Below are positions 25,105-31,994 of a stretch of DNA of 64,000 bases, in pieces. The notes below the pieces were generated by a model, which ran no database searches, was not told where the DNA came from, and was given only the letters and a program-made list of their open reading frames with translations. The translations under genes and the position numbers were made by a program. How positions within the stretch are numbered: the stretch's first letter is position 1; every line of letters begins with the position of its first letter. This DNA is from Microtetraspora sp. NBRC 16547 (lineage in GTDB: Bacteria > Actinomycetota > Actinomycetes > Streptosporangiales > Streptosporangiaceae), in assembly GCF_030268965.1 (NCBI RefSeq), contig NZ_BSSE01000010.1, positions 148,849 through 212,848 on the forward strand. The letters are read 5' to 3'.

Positions 25105-26979
25105 ATGAGACTCACCACGGCCCAGGCGCTGGTCTGCTTCCTGTCCCGGCAGTGGAGCGAGCGGGACGGCGTGGAGCGGCGGCTGATCGAGGGATGCTTC
25201 GGCATCTTCGGCCACGGCAACGTCGCGGGAGTCGGCCAGGCGCTCGCCGAGCAGGGAGCCGGCACCCGGTCAGCGCTGCCGTACTATCCGGCGCGCAACG
25301 AGCAGGCCATGGTGCACACCGCCGTCGGGTACGCGCGGGCGGCGAACCGGCTGTCGACCTTCGCCTGCACCACCTCGATCGGCCCCGGGGCGACCAACAT
25401 GGTCACCGGGGCGGCGCTGGCCACGATCAACCGGATCCCGGTGCTGCTGCTCCCCGGCGACGTCTTCGCCACCCGGGCCGCCGGCCCGGTGCTCCAGGAG
25501 CTGGAGGACCCGCGCTGCTACGACGTGACGGTCAACGACACGCTGCGCCCGGTCTCCCGCTTCTTCGACCGGATCAACCGGCCCGAGCAGCTCCCGTCCG
25601 CGCTGCTCGCCGCGATGCGGGTGCTGATCGACCCGGCCGAGACCGGCGCGGTCACGCTCGCGCTGCCGCAGGACGTGCAGGCCGAGGCGTACGACTGGCC
25701 GGACGAGCTGTTCCGCGAGCGGGTCTGGCACGTTCCGCGCCCGGTGCCGGAACCCGCCGCCCTGGCCCGGGCCGTACGCGCGATCGAGTCCGCGGAGCGG
25801 CCGCTGATCGTGGCGGGGGGCGGCGTCAGGTACAGCGAGGCGTGGGAGGAGCTGCGGTGCTTCGCCGAAAGGCACGGCATCCCGGTCGGTGAGACCCAGG
25901 CGGGCAAGGGCGCGCTTCCGCACGACCACCCGCTGGCGGTCGGCGCCATCGGCCACACTGGCACGGAGGCCGCCGACACGCTGGCCCGCGAGGCCGACCT
26001 GGTGATCGGCGTCGGCACCCGCTACAGCGACTTCACCACCGCCTCCCGGACGCTGTTCGGCGGCGCCCGGTTCCTCAACGTCAACGTCACCGCGTTCGAC
26101 GCGGCCAAGAACGCGGGCGAGATGCTCGTCGCCGACGCCAGAGAGGCGCTGCTCGCCCTCGACGCGGCGGTCGGCAGGACGGTCGGCGCGGCCGCCTGGC
26201 GGGCCGATCCCGAGTGGAGCGCGCGGGCGGCCCGCCTGGCGGACGGCTGGCGGGCCGAGATCGGCCGGGCCGTCGGCGGGGACGAGCTCACCCAGCCCGT
26301 GCTCCTCGGCATCGTCAACGACGTGGTGAACGACCTGCCCGAGGGCGGCGTGGTCGTCAACGCCGCCGGCTCGATGCCCGGCGACCTGCACAAGCTGTGG
26401 CGGGCGGCCGACCCGGAGCAGTACCACGTCGAGTACGGCTACTCCTGCATGGGCTACGAGATCGCCGGAGGGCTGGGCGTGAAGCTGGCCCGGCCCGAGC
26501 GCGAGGTGGTCGTTCTGGTGGGTGACGGGTCGTACCTCATGATGGCCCAGGAGATCGCCACCGCCGTGCAGGAGGGCGTCAAGCTCGTCGTCGTCCTGGT
26601 CGACAACCACGGGTTCGCTTCCATCGGCGACCTGTCGGAGTCGGTGGGCGCGCGGCGGCTCGGCACGGCCCACCGCCTGCGCGGGAAGTCGGGCGAGCTG
26701 GACGGCGATCGGCTCCCCGTGGATCTGGCCGCGAACGCGGCCAGCCTCGGCGCGGACGTGCTGACGGCCAGGGACTCGGAGGGCCTGCGGGCCGCGCTCG
26801 CCCATGCGGTCGCGGCCAGGACCACGACGGTCGTATACGTCGAGCCCGTTCCGGGCGAGGGCCCGGGCGCGCAGGCCTGGTGGGACGTCCCGGTCGCCGA
26901 GGTGTCGACCCTCCCCGAGGCGCGGGCGGCGCGGGAACGCTACGACGAGCACAAGCGCGATCAGCGGCTCTACCTCTGA
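25105..26979 (+). CDS. iolD: Trihydroxycyclohexane-1,2-dione acylhydrolase (IolD)
   Basis: A 624-residue ThDP-dependent enzyme that hydrolytically opens the ring of 3D-(3,5/4)-trihydroxycyclohexane-1,2-dione in myo-inositol catabolism. The Pyr domain has NEQAMVHTAVGYARA (catalytic Glu, about 69) and SIGPGATNMVTGAA; the PP domain has the ThDP motif VGDGSYLMMAQEIATAVQEG then VDNHGF. The ATG at 25105 has GGGAGG nine bases upstream; the ORF extends upstream only through the iolC remnant. No other iol gene is in the window, so the rest of the pathway must be elsewhere or lost. Confidence 0.93.
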   Translation: MRLTTAQALVCFLSRQWSERDGVERRLIEGCFGIFGHGNVAGVGQALAEQGAGTRSALPYYPARNEQAMVHTAVGYARAANRLSTFACTTSIGPGATNMVTGAALATINRIPVLLLPGDVFATRAAGPVLQELEDPRCYDVTVNDTLRPVSRFFDRINRPEQLPSALLAAMRVLIDPAETGAVTLALPQDVQAEAYDWPDELFRERVWHVPRPVPEPAALARAVRAIESAERPLIVAGGGVRYSEAWEELRCFAERHGIPVGETQAGKGALPHDHPLAVGAIGHTGTEAADTLAREADLVIGVGTRYSDFTTASRTLFGGARFLNVNVTAFDAAKNAGEMLVADAREALLALDAAVGRTVGAAAWRADPEWSARAARLADGWRAEIGRAVGGDELTQPVLLGIVNDVVNDLPEGGVVVNAAGSMPGDLHKLWRAADPEQYHVEYGYSCMGYEIAGGLGVKLARPEREVVVLVGDGSYLMMAQEIATAVQEGVKLVVVLVDNHGFASIGDLSESVGARRLGTAHRLRGKSGELDGDRLPVDLAANAASLGADVLTARDSEGLRAALAHAVAARTTTVVYVEPVPGEGPGAQAWWDVPVAEVSTLPEARAARERYDEHKRDQRLYL

Positions 26980-26983
26980 CGGC

Positions 26984-27014
26984 GTGACCGCCCGCGTTCG
27001 CCGCGGGCCGTCAC
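26984..27014 (+). terminator. Terminator hairpin after iolD
   Basis: Arms GTGACCGCCCGCG and CGCGGGCCGTCAC pair at 12 of 13 positions around a 5-base loop, starting 5 bp after the iolD stop. Confidence 0.6.
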
Positions 27015-27015
27015 C

Positions 27016-27093
27016 GACGACCCCGGCGACCTGGACATGATCGCGACGGCCGGGCCGGGGGCCGCGGTCGGGAACGGGCATCCGGACGTCCGG
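27016..27093 (+). pseudogene. Possible remnant of a Cof-type HAD hydrolase
   Basis: The reading frame gives DDPGDLDMIATAGPGAAVGN followed by GHPDVR. This closely follows the C-terminal motif IV of Cof/HAD phosphatases (GD..ND..M...AG.GVA.GNAHPDV). No start, upstream HAD motifs or plausible continuation is present. A 26-codon match could be chance, so the call is tentative. Confidence 0.35.
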
Positions 27094-27375
27094 CGACGAT
27101 CGGCGTCGCGGTGGGCGCCTGCGTGGACGGCACAGTGGGCGCGTTCGACATGTGCGGTGCTGTGGTGGTGCGGGGCGATGGGAGTCGCTTCGCCGTGCGG
27201 TGGTGTCATACGGTGCCGATGGTGTCGCTTTGAGCGATGTGTCCAATGGTGACCGATTCGGCATGATGTGTATGGCTTTGCTGGGTTAATTCCCTAACCT
27301 GCGTCGAGCGGTGGAGATCTACCGGGTATTGCGTGATCAAGCGCATTTCTCCCACTTCACTCTCGGGGGTGCCTG
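27094..27375. other. Promoter region of the NERD-domain gene
   Basis: Noncoding. It contains an inverted repeat GGTTA/TAACC with 6-bp spacer at 27284-27299, about 80 bp before the GTG start and in comparatively AT-rich sequence, a reasonable operator or promoter-adjacent element. The rest shows no gene. Confidence 0.4.
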
Positions 27376-28152
27376 GTGCCCAGTAGGTCCATCTATGTCG
27401 TGCAGGATGAGAAGTTCAAGGGAAGTTCCCCTCAGTGGTGGTACGAGCAGTTCTGGGTCGAGGCGCGGCCCGCGCGGATACGACGGCGCCGCTGGATCGC
27501 CGGCGTCGGCGCCGTGGCCGGGCTCCTGCTGTCGATGCGGTTTGCGCTCTCCCCGGTCCTGATGGCCCTGCTCGGCGCCGCCGTCGCCGCCGGAGGCGAC
27601 CTGCTATTCGTCTGGTGGGATCACGAGTCGACCGCCGTGTGGAGGGGCAAACGCCGCGGCGAGGTCCGCGCCGGCAAGCTCCTCCGGCGCGGCCTGCGCC
27701 GGCGCGGTTACAACGTGCTGGACGGCCGCGCCGTACCGGGCGAGGCCTCGATCGACCACCTCGTGATCGGGCCGGGCGGCGTGTGGATCGTGGACAACGA
27801 GGCATGGGGCCCCGACGTCTACATCGCCCGGTACGGCGACAAGCTCTTCTTCGACGAGAAGTTCGGCAGTTCGGTGGCCAAGGGCCTGACCGACGCGGCG
27901 GCCACCATGTCGACGCTGCTGACCCGCGAGTCCGGCGTCGACGTGACCGTCCGGCCGATCCTCGCGGTGCACGGCGGCAGGCTGTTCACGCCGGACGGGC
28001 CGCGCGGGGTGGTCGTCGCCGAGGGGCTCATCCTCGCCTACCCCCGTGTGGTGCCCCGGGTCGTCCTCGCGGGCGGTGACGCGAGCTTCGACGAGAAGGA
28101 GGTCGAGCTGCTCACCCGCACCGCCGCCAGGATCTTGCGCCGCGTGTTCTGA
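27376..28152 (+). CDS. Membrane protein with NERD (nuclease-related) domain
   Basis: A 258-residue protein. An N-terminal soluble stretch with an aromatic motif (SSPQWWYEQFWVEARPAR) precedes two hydrophobic segments at about 40-55 and 58-80. A NERD domain follows: GEVRAGKLLRRGLRRRGYNV, then SIDHLVIGPGGVWIVDNEAW with the conserved Asp, a restriction-endonuclease-like core motif in which the final E-x-K is replaced by D-N-E. GTG 27376 has GGGGGT upstream. A role in DNA processing is the family expectation, but the substrate is unknown and the K-to-E-type change may indicate loss of nuclease activity. Confidence 0.8.
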   Translation: MPSRSIYVVQDEKFKGSSPQWWYEQFWVEARPARIRRRRWIAGVGAVAGLLLSMRFALSPVLMALLGAAVAAGGDLLFVWWDHESTAVWRGKRRGEVRAGKLLRRGLRRRGYNVLDGRAVPGEASIDHLVIGPGGVWIVDNEAWGPDVYIARYGDKLFFDEKFGSSVAKGLTDAAATMSTLLTRESGVDVTVRPILAVHGGRLFTPDGPRGVVVAEGLILAYPRVVPRVVLAGGDASFDEKEVELLTRTAARILRRVF

Positions 28153-28173
28153 CGCCGCTCCGTGGTTCTGCAA

Positions 28174-28217
28174 CGGTTCTACGGCGGTCCTACGGCGGTC
28201 CTACGGCGGTCCTACGG
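28174..28217. repeat. 11-bp tandem repeat, four copies
   Basis: CGGTCCTACGG is repeated three times (28185-28217) after one diverged copy CGGTTCTACGG (28174-28184). It lies at the tail-to-tail junction of two genes and overlaps the end of the small minus-strand ORF. Confidence 0.8.
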
Positions 28218-28457
28218 CGCCGACGCGTCCGGCTCGTCACCCGTTGCGGCGAGCCGGTCGAACAGCTCGATCGCGGCCCGCCGTACTTCGTCGGGCGTGA
28301 TTCCGTCGAGCGCGACGCGGGCCTGGTCGATATCGCGCGCGGTGGCGCAACTGATCGCGACCGACGCGGCCGCCGCCTGGTGCAGGGACCCGGGCGGCGC
28401 GTTGTCCGCCATCTCCCTGGCGCTCGTGGCGACGTCGAGGTTGTCTCTGGGATTCAC
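28212..28457 (-). CDS. Small hypothetical protein (81 residues)
   Basis: ORF with GTG 28457 preceded by AGGAGAA at ideal spacing. It encodes an alpha-helical, Ala-rich acidic protein (REMADNAPPGSLHQAAAASV; ARDIDQARVALDGITPDEVR; IELFDRLAATGDE). Composition is protein-like and the ribosome-binding site is good, but I recognise no family. The frame extends further upstream without a convincing start. Its 3' end overlaps the 11-bp tandem repeat. Confidence 0.5.
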   Translation of the reverse strand: MNPRDNLDVATSAREMADNAPPGSLHQAAAASVAISCATARDIDQARVALDGITPDEVRRAAIELFDRLAATGDEPDASAP

Positions 28458-28854
28458 GGTTCTCCTCATGAAGGCTGGGCGCGTCAGGCCATTGTCAGGC
28501 ACATGCGGGCCGCCAGAGGTCCGTGCGGCCGAAGTGTCGCGGGTTCGGTGCGTGCGGCCCGGGCGCGGGCACGGCACGCCCGGGACGAGGCGGCGGGTGG
28601 TGTCCCGCGCGCCCCGAAGCACCTGATTGACCTGCGGCGACTCCGCTCCGATGATGCCTACCCAGGAGCCGCGCTCCCACGCGCGGCACGCCGGCGGCCC
28701 CAGCGCACGCTGGCGGCCCCAGCGCACGCCGGCCCCGGGCCGCCCGGTCAGCGGGGGAGATCAGGGGAGATCAGGGGAGATCGCGTGGTGAGGAACGCCG
28801 GCCGCCTCCGCCGCCGGCGGTGACCGTACGGCGGTGAGGGGAGGCGGGAGGACC
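28458..28854. other. Intergenic region with two small tandem repeats
   Basis: No supported gene. A 19-bp-period direct repeat (GGCGGCCCCAGCGCACGC at 28693-28710 and 28712-28729) is followed by a 10-bp tandem repeat GGGGAGATCA (2.9 copies, 28754-28782). GC-rich hairpin potential around 28800-28825 may terminate the PepSY transcript arriving from the right. Confidence 0.5.
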
Positions 28855-29292
28855 TCAGTCGTCGTCCCTGCCGTCGTCGTCGCCGGCATGACGGTGGTGG
28901 CCGTCCTCGTGGCCGTCCTTGCGCTCGGTCTTGTGGCTGGCCTTGTCGTCGTCCTCGCGGCCGGCCCTGTCGTCGGTCTTGTGGCCGGTTCCGTCGTGCA
29001 GGACGGAGCCCTTGACCGCGTCGACGGTGATCTCCCGCTCGGCGCCCTTGGCGGTCCGCACCTCGATGTCCCAGACCTGGCGGCCGTGCTCGTCCTCCAG
29101 CTCGGTGGCGGTGACCCAGCCGCCGGGTACCACGGCCAGGGCCGCCCGTACGGCCTGCTCGTTTGAGACGGCGGGAGCCTTCGGCGCGGACGGAGAGGCG
29201 GTGGGCGGCTTACCCGCCGCGAAGGCCGCGGTTCCCCCGGCGGCGATGGCGGCCGCCGTGGCGAGTCCTGCGACGATCGTAAGCTTGCGCAT
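28855..29292 (-). CDS. Secreted PepSY-domain protein with His/Asp-rich tail
   Basis: A 145-residue protein with a Sec signal peptide (residues 1-26, cleavage near AFAAG), then one PepSY domain (SNEQAVRAALAVVPGGWVTA; VWDIEVRTAKGAEREITVDA). Its C-terminal 45 residues are almost entirely Asp/His/Lys/Gly (repeats of DGHEDGHH type), a plausible metal-binding tail. GGAGG precedes the ATG. PepSY proteins are often encoded directly behind an OmpR regulator/kinase pair; here that pair lies at 31995-33967 on the same strand and is separated only by the inserted element. Confidence 0.86.
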   Translation of the reverse strand: MRKLTIVAGLATAAAIAAGGTAAFAAGKPPTASPSAPKAPAVSNEQAVRAALAVVPGGWVTATELEDEHGRQVWDIEVRTAKGAEREITVDAVKGSVLHDGTGHKTDDRAGREDDDKASHKTERKDGHEDGHHRHAGDDDGRDDD

Positions 29293-29371
29293 TCTGACCT
29301 CCGGTGCGAATCGGTGTCCGTGCTGACACCAGAAGACTGCCGGGAGTCGTCATAGCGGTGCGCTTCGGGAG

Positions 29372-29389
29372 CCCTAACGGCACGTTAAT
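29372..29389 (-). promoter_or_regulatory. Candidate response-regulator box upstream of the PepSY gene
   Basis: On the minus strand it reads ATTAACGTGCCGTTAGGG: two pentamers (ATTAA, GTTAG) spaced 11 bp, one helical turn, as in OmpR/PhoP-type sites. Similar sequences lie at 34023-34042 and 35494-35513. Confidence 0.4.
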
Positions 29390-29482
29390 CCGTACGGGTC
29401 CGGCGGAACCCCCCGCCCGAGCCCGGTGCGCCGAGCCGGGCGCGGGCAGCGGCCGGGGCCGGTGACGAAACACTCCCTAATC

Positions 29483-29520
29483 GGGGCATGGCGAGCATCC
29501 GAACGAAAAGTCCCGTTAGC
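29483..29520 (+). repeat. Left terminal inverted repeat of the Tn3-like element
   Basis: A 38-bp sequence starting GGGGCATGGCGAGCATCC and containing GAACGAAAAGTCCCGTTAG. Both the GGGG end and the inner GAACGAAAA block are diagnostic of Tn3-family ends. It lies 70 bp before the transposase start. Confidence 0.68.
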
Positions 29521-29590
29521 GGGTGGCCACAGCTAGCTATTTGATCTTCCTCTCGTCCTGCTTGCCGGGCCTGCCCTACCTTCGGCGTCT

Positions 29591-30036
29591 ATGCCGGTTG
29601 AGTTCTTGAGTGATGGTGAGGCGGCCGCGTACGGCCGCTGATCGCCGAGCGACGTGGGGCACACGCCCGCCTCGGCGTAGCCCTCCAGCTAACGACAGCC
29701 CGGTACGTCGGTCGCTTTCTGACCGACCCGCTGGACGTGCCCGACGAAGTGCTGGCGCGCCGATGGTGAAGGCGGGCACGCCCGCGCTGGAACGCGGACG
29801 GTTATCGCACGTGGTGCAGAACTACCTGTCGGCGGAGACCTACACTCTGGCCAATGGTCCGCTCATCGACGAGCAGGGCAAAATCGGTTTCGCCCAGGCG
29901 CTCGGCGGCGGGTTGGTCGCGGCGATCGACGGGATGCGGTTCGTGGTCCCGGTGCCCTCGATCTACACACGCCCGAACAAAAAATTCTTCGATCGCTCGC
30001 GCGGTGTCACGTGGCTCAACATGATCAACGACCGGC
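29591..30036 (+). pseudogene. Tn3-family transposase, three disconnected fragments
   Basis: Fragment 1 (29591-29638) gives the typical N-terminus MPVEFLSDGEAAAYGR and then a stop. Fragment 2, in another frame from about 29649, gives RRGAHARLGVALQL, TTARYVGRFL and TDPLDVPDEV, also N-terminal Tn3 transposase. Fragment 3, from about 29764, jumps to the C-terminal half: GRLSHVVQNYL, QALGGGLVAAIDGMRFVVPV (around a catalytic Asp), and RGVTWLNMINDR. Two internal deletions and frameshifts make it non-functional; the remaining DDE residues are absent. Confidence 0.78.
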
Positions 30037-30058
30037 CGACGTTGTACCCCGATGAACG

Positions 30059-31015
30059 CTATGGCAGGTGTGTCGCTCTAGCGGCGGATAGGGCGTAGGT
30101 GAGGCCGGTAAGCCGTTCGGACATCTGCCAAAGGCGAGCGGCTGTGGCGGTGTCGCGGATGGCGCGCTCGCGAGTTCGACGAGTGGGCTCGCCACCCAGT
30201 TGCAGTACACCGTTGGGAACGATGTAGCTGCCGCCGGGCAGGTCCGGCACGGTCGCTGCGTACAGGGAGGTCTTTGCCCCTTCCGGGGTGGGACGGAAGG
30301 CCACGCGCACCATCAGGCGCGTGAGGGTCGCATGCAGCCGTCCCCTGCTGCTGTTGGCGCCGCCGGTGAGCACGTTCGTGCGGGTGAGTCCAGGTGCGAC
30401 GGCCATGCTGCGGAGCTTCTGCCCGGCGGCGTCGGCTCGGCGCTGCAGTTCCATCGCGAAGTAGAGGTTGGCCCGCTTGGACTGCACGTAGGCGAACGCC
30501 GTGCGGTAGCGGCGTTCGGCGTTGAGGTTCTCCAGGTCGAAGCGGGCGAAGCGCTGACCTTCGCTGCTGACGGTGACCACCCGTGGATCGGGCGCGGCGA
30601 GCAGGTGCGGCAGGAGCAGGCCGGTCAGGGCGAAGGTGCCCAGGTGGTTGATGCCGAACTGCGATTCGAACCCGTCGGCGGTCCGGGCGTAGGGCACCAT
30701 CGCCACTCCGGCGTTGTTGACCAGCAGATCAAGCCGGCCGCGGTCCCAGCCGGCGGCGAACTCCCGGATGGAGGCCTGACTGCCCAGGTCCAGACGCCGC
30801 AGTTCCAGGTGAGCGCCGGACAGCTCATCCTGCATGCGGGCGAGGGCGGCCTGGCCGCGTCTGGGGTCACGGCAGGCCAGCACGACGTGCGCGCCATGGC
30901 GGGCCAGCTCGCGGGCGGTGACGTAGCCGATGCCGCTGTTGGCTCCGGTCACTACCGCGACCCGTCCGGTCTGGTCGGGGATGGCGTGGAAGGTCCAGGG
31001 GCGAGAGTTACGCAT
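30059..31015 (-). CDS. Short-chain dehydrogenase (protochlorophyllide-reductase/WWOX-like type), transposon cargo
   Basis: A 318-residue SDR with TGANSGIG (about 25-32), NNAGVAM (about 100-106), catalytic Ser in VVTVSSEGQRFA and YVQSKRAN (about 177-184, Tyr and Lys), and a variable C-terminal lid. Such proteins are usually annotated as oxidoreductases of unknown substrate. ATG 31015 is chosen: GAGGTGG lies seven bases upstream; the TTG at 31030 overlaps that site. It is divergent from the TetR gene across a strong palindromic operator, so it is very probably the TetR target. Its 3' end abuts the transposase remnant. Confidence 0.86.
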   Translation of the reverse strand: MRNSRPWTFHAIPDQTGRVAVVTGANSGIGYVTARELARHGAHVVLACRDPRRGQAALARMQDELSGAHLELRRLDLGSQASIREFAAGWDRGRLDLLVNNAGVAMVPYARTADGFESQFGINHLGTFALTGLLLPHLLAAPDPRVVTVSSEGQRFARFDLENLNAERRYRTAFAYVQSKRANLYFAMELQRRADAAGQKLRSMAVAPGLTRTNVLTGGANSSRGRLHATLTRLMVRVAFRPTPEGAKTSLYAATVPDLPGGSYIVPNGVLQLGGEPTRRTRERAIRDTATAARLWQMSERLTGLTYALSAARATHLP

Positions 31016-31036
31016 GATGTGCCACCTCAAGGGGAC

Positions 31037-31069
31037 GAATGTATCGCAACTCCGAGTTGCGATACATTC
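31037..31069. promoter_or_regulatory. TetR operator, perfect 16-bp-arm palindrome
   Basis: Arms GAATGTATCGCAACTC and GAGTTGCGATACATTC flank one central C, between the divergent SDR and TetR genes, 21 bp upstream of the SDR start. Confidence 0.7.
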
Positions 31070-31091
31070 ATCTTGTCACCCGCCCTGCGGA

Positions 31092-31111
31092 TATCGCAAC
31101 TTGGAGTTGCA
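31092..31111. promoter_or_regulatory. Second, weaker TetR operator overlapping the tetR ribosome-binding site
   Basis: ATATCGCAACTTGGAGTTGC contains GCAACT/AGTTGC arms around TGG, the inner part of the palindrome at 31037-31069. It covers GGAG just before the TetR ATG, so binding would autorepress. Confidence 0.6.
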
Positions 31112-31726
31112 ATGCAGTCTGATCAACCCTCTGCCCGGCCGATCGGCCGCGGCGCCAAAGTACGCGCCGCCGTCCACGCCGCCACGCTCGCCGAACTCGT
31201 GGACAAGGGCTATGCCGCGTTGAGCGTCGAGAACGTCGCACAACGCGCCGGGGTCCACAAGACGACGGTCTACCGGCGCTGGGAGGATCGCGAGAGCCTG
31301 CTCACCGATGCCCTAGCTGAGCACATGGCGATGGACATTCCTGTTCCCGACACCGGAGCAATCGAGACCGACCTGCGAGCGCTGGCACGCTCGATCGTCC
31401 AGACGTTCACCAGCCCGACCGGGCAGGCCATCCTCGCCGCAATGTTCACCGGAGCAGGTCATCTCCCGGAGATCGCCGCAGCACGGCGCCAGGTGTTCGA
31501 CGACCGCCTCGCCAGAGCCGAACCCGTAGTCGCACGCGCCATCCAGCGCGGTGAACTTCCCGGAGACACCGATCCCGCCGAGCTGTTGAAGACCTTGGTC
31601 GCGCCGATCTACCTGCGCCTGCTCATTACCGCCGATCCAGTCGACGAGACGACCGCCGACCAGGCGGTGCACGTCGCCCTGACCGCCGCGCGCGGCGGCG
31701 CCCTGCGAACAGATCGCGGCCGCTAG
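31112..31726 (+). CDS. TetR/AcrR-family regulator, transposon cargo
   Basis: A 204-residue TetR protein: HTH ALSVENVAQRAGVHKTTVYR (about residues 36-55) followed by RWEDRESLLTDAL. The C-terminal ligand domain (LARSIVQTFTSPTGQAILAA; LKTLVAPIYLRLLI) is of the common TetR_C type. ATG 31112 has GGAG seven bases upstream. It probably represses itself and the divergent SDR through the palindromes between them; the ligand is unknown. Confidence 0.87.
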   Translation: MQSDQPSARPIGRGAKVRAAVHAATLAELVDKGYAALSVENVAQRAGVHKTTVYRRWEDRESLLTDALAEHMAMDIPVPDTGAIETDLRALARSIVQTFTSPTGQAILAAMFTGAGHLPEIAAARRQVFDDRLARAEPVVARAIQRGELPGDTDPAELLKTLVAPIYLRLLITADPVDETTADQAVHVALTAARGGALRTDRGR

Positions 31727-31727
31727 G

Positions 31728-31988
31728 TCAGGAGCCGTCGCGCCTCTCGATGGACAGGTAGCGATGGAGCGAAGTCTTGGGGATACCGGTCTTGGCGGCG
31801 ATCTGCGCCAGCGAGTCGCCTTCGGCCTTGAGCAGGCGGGCGTAGTCGATCTTCTCGGCGGGGTGCGCGACGGGGCGCCCCACGTGCTTGCCCTTGGCCT
31901 CGGCCACACTGCGGGCGTGCGCGGCGCGCTCGGCGGTGAAGATGCGCTCCATCTCGGCGAACAAAGCCAGCAGGAGGAAGAGCTCGTC
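31728..31988 (-). pseudogene. Serine recombinase/resolvase, C-terminal remnant
   Basis: About 86 codons beginning [20 protein letters not shown], then [13 protein letters not shown] and a C-terminal HTH ([22 protein letters not shown] ending LHRYL). This is the end of the catalytic-domain E-helix plus DNA-binding domain of small serine recombinases. The N-terminal catalytic half with the nucleophilic Ser is missing; the coding sequence starts at the transposon end. An internal ATG (31964) is not a credible start. Confidence 0.68.
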
Positions 31989-31994
31989 AGCCCC

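Noticed and set aside
28855..29292. Plus-strand ORFs opposite the PepSY gene
   Set aside because: Hydrophobic Val/Leu-rich shadow of the Asp/His tail codons; the minus strand has signal peptide, PepSY domain and ribosome-binding site.
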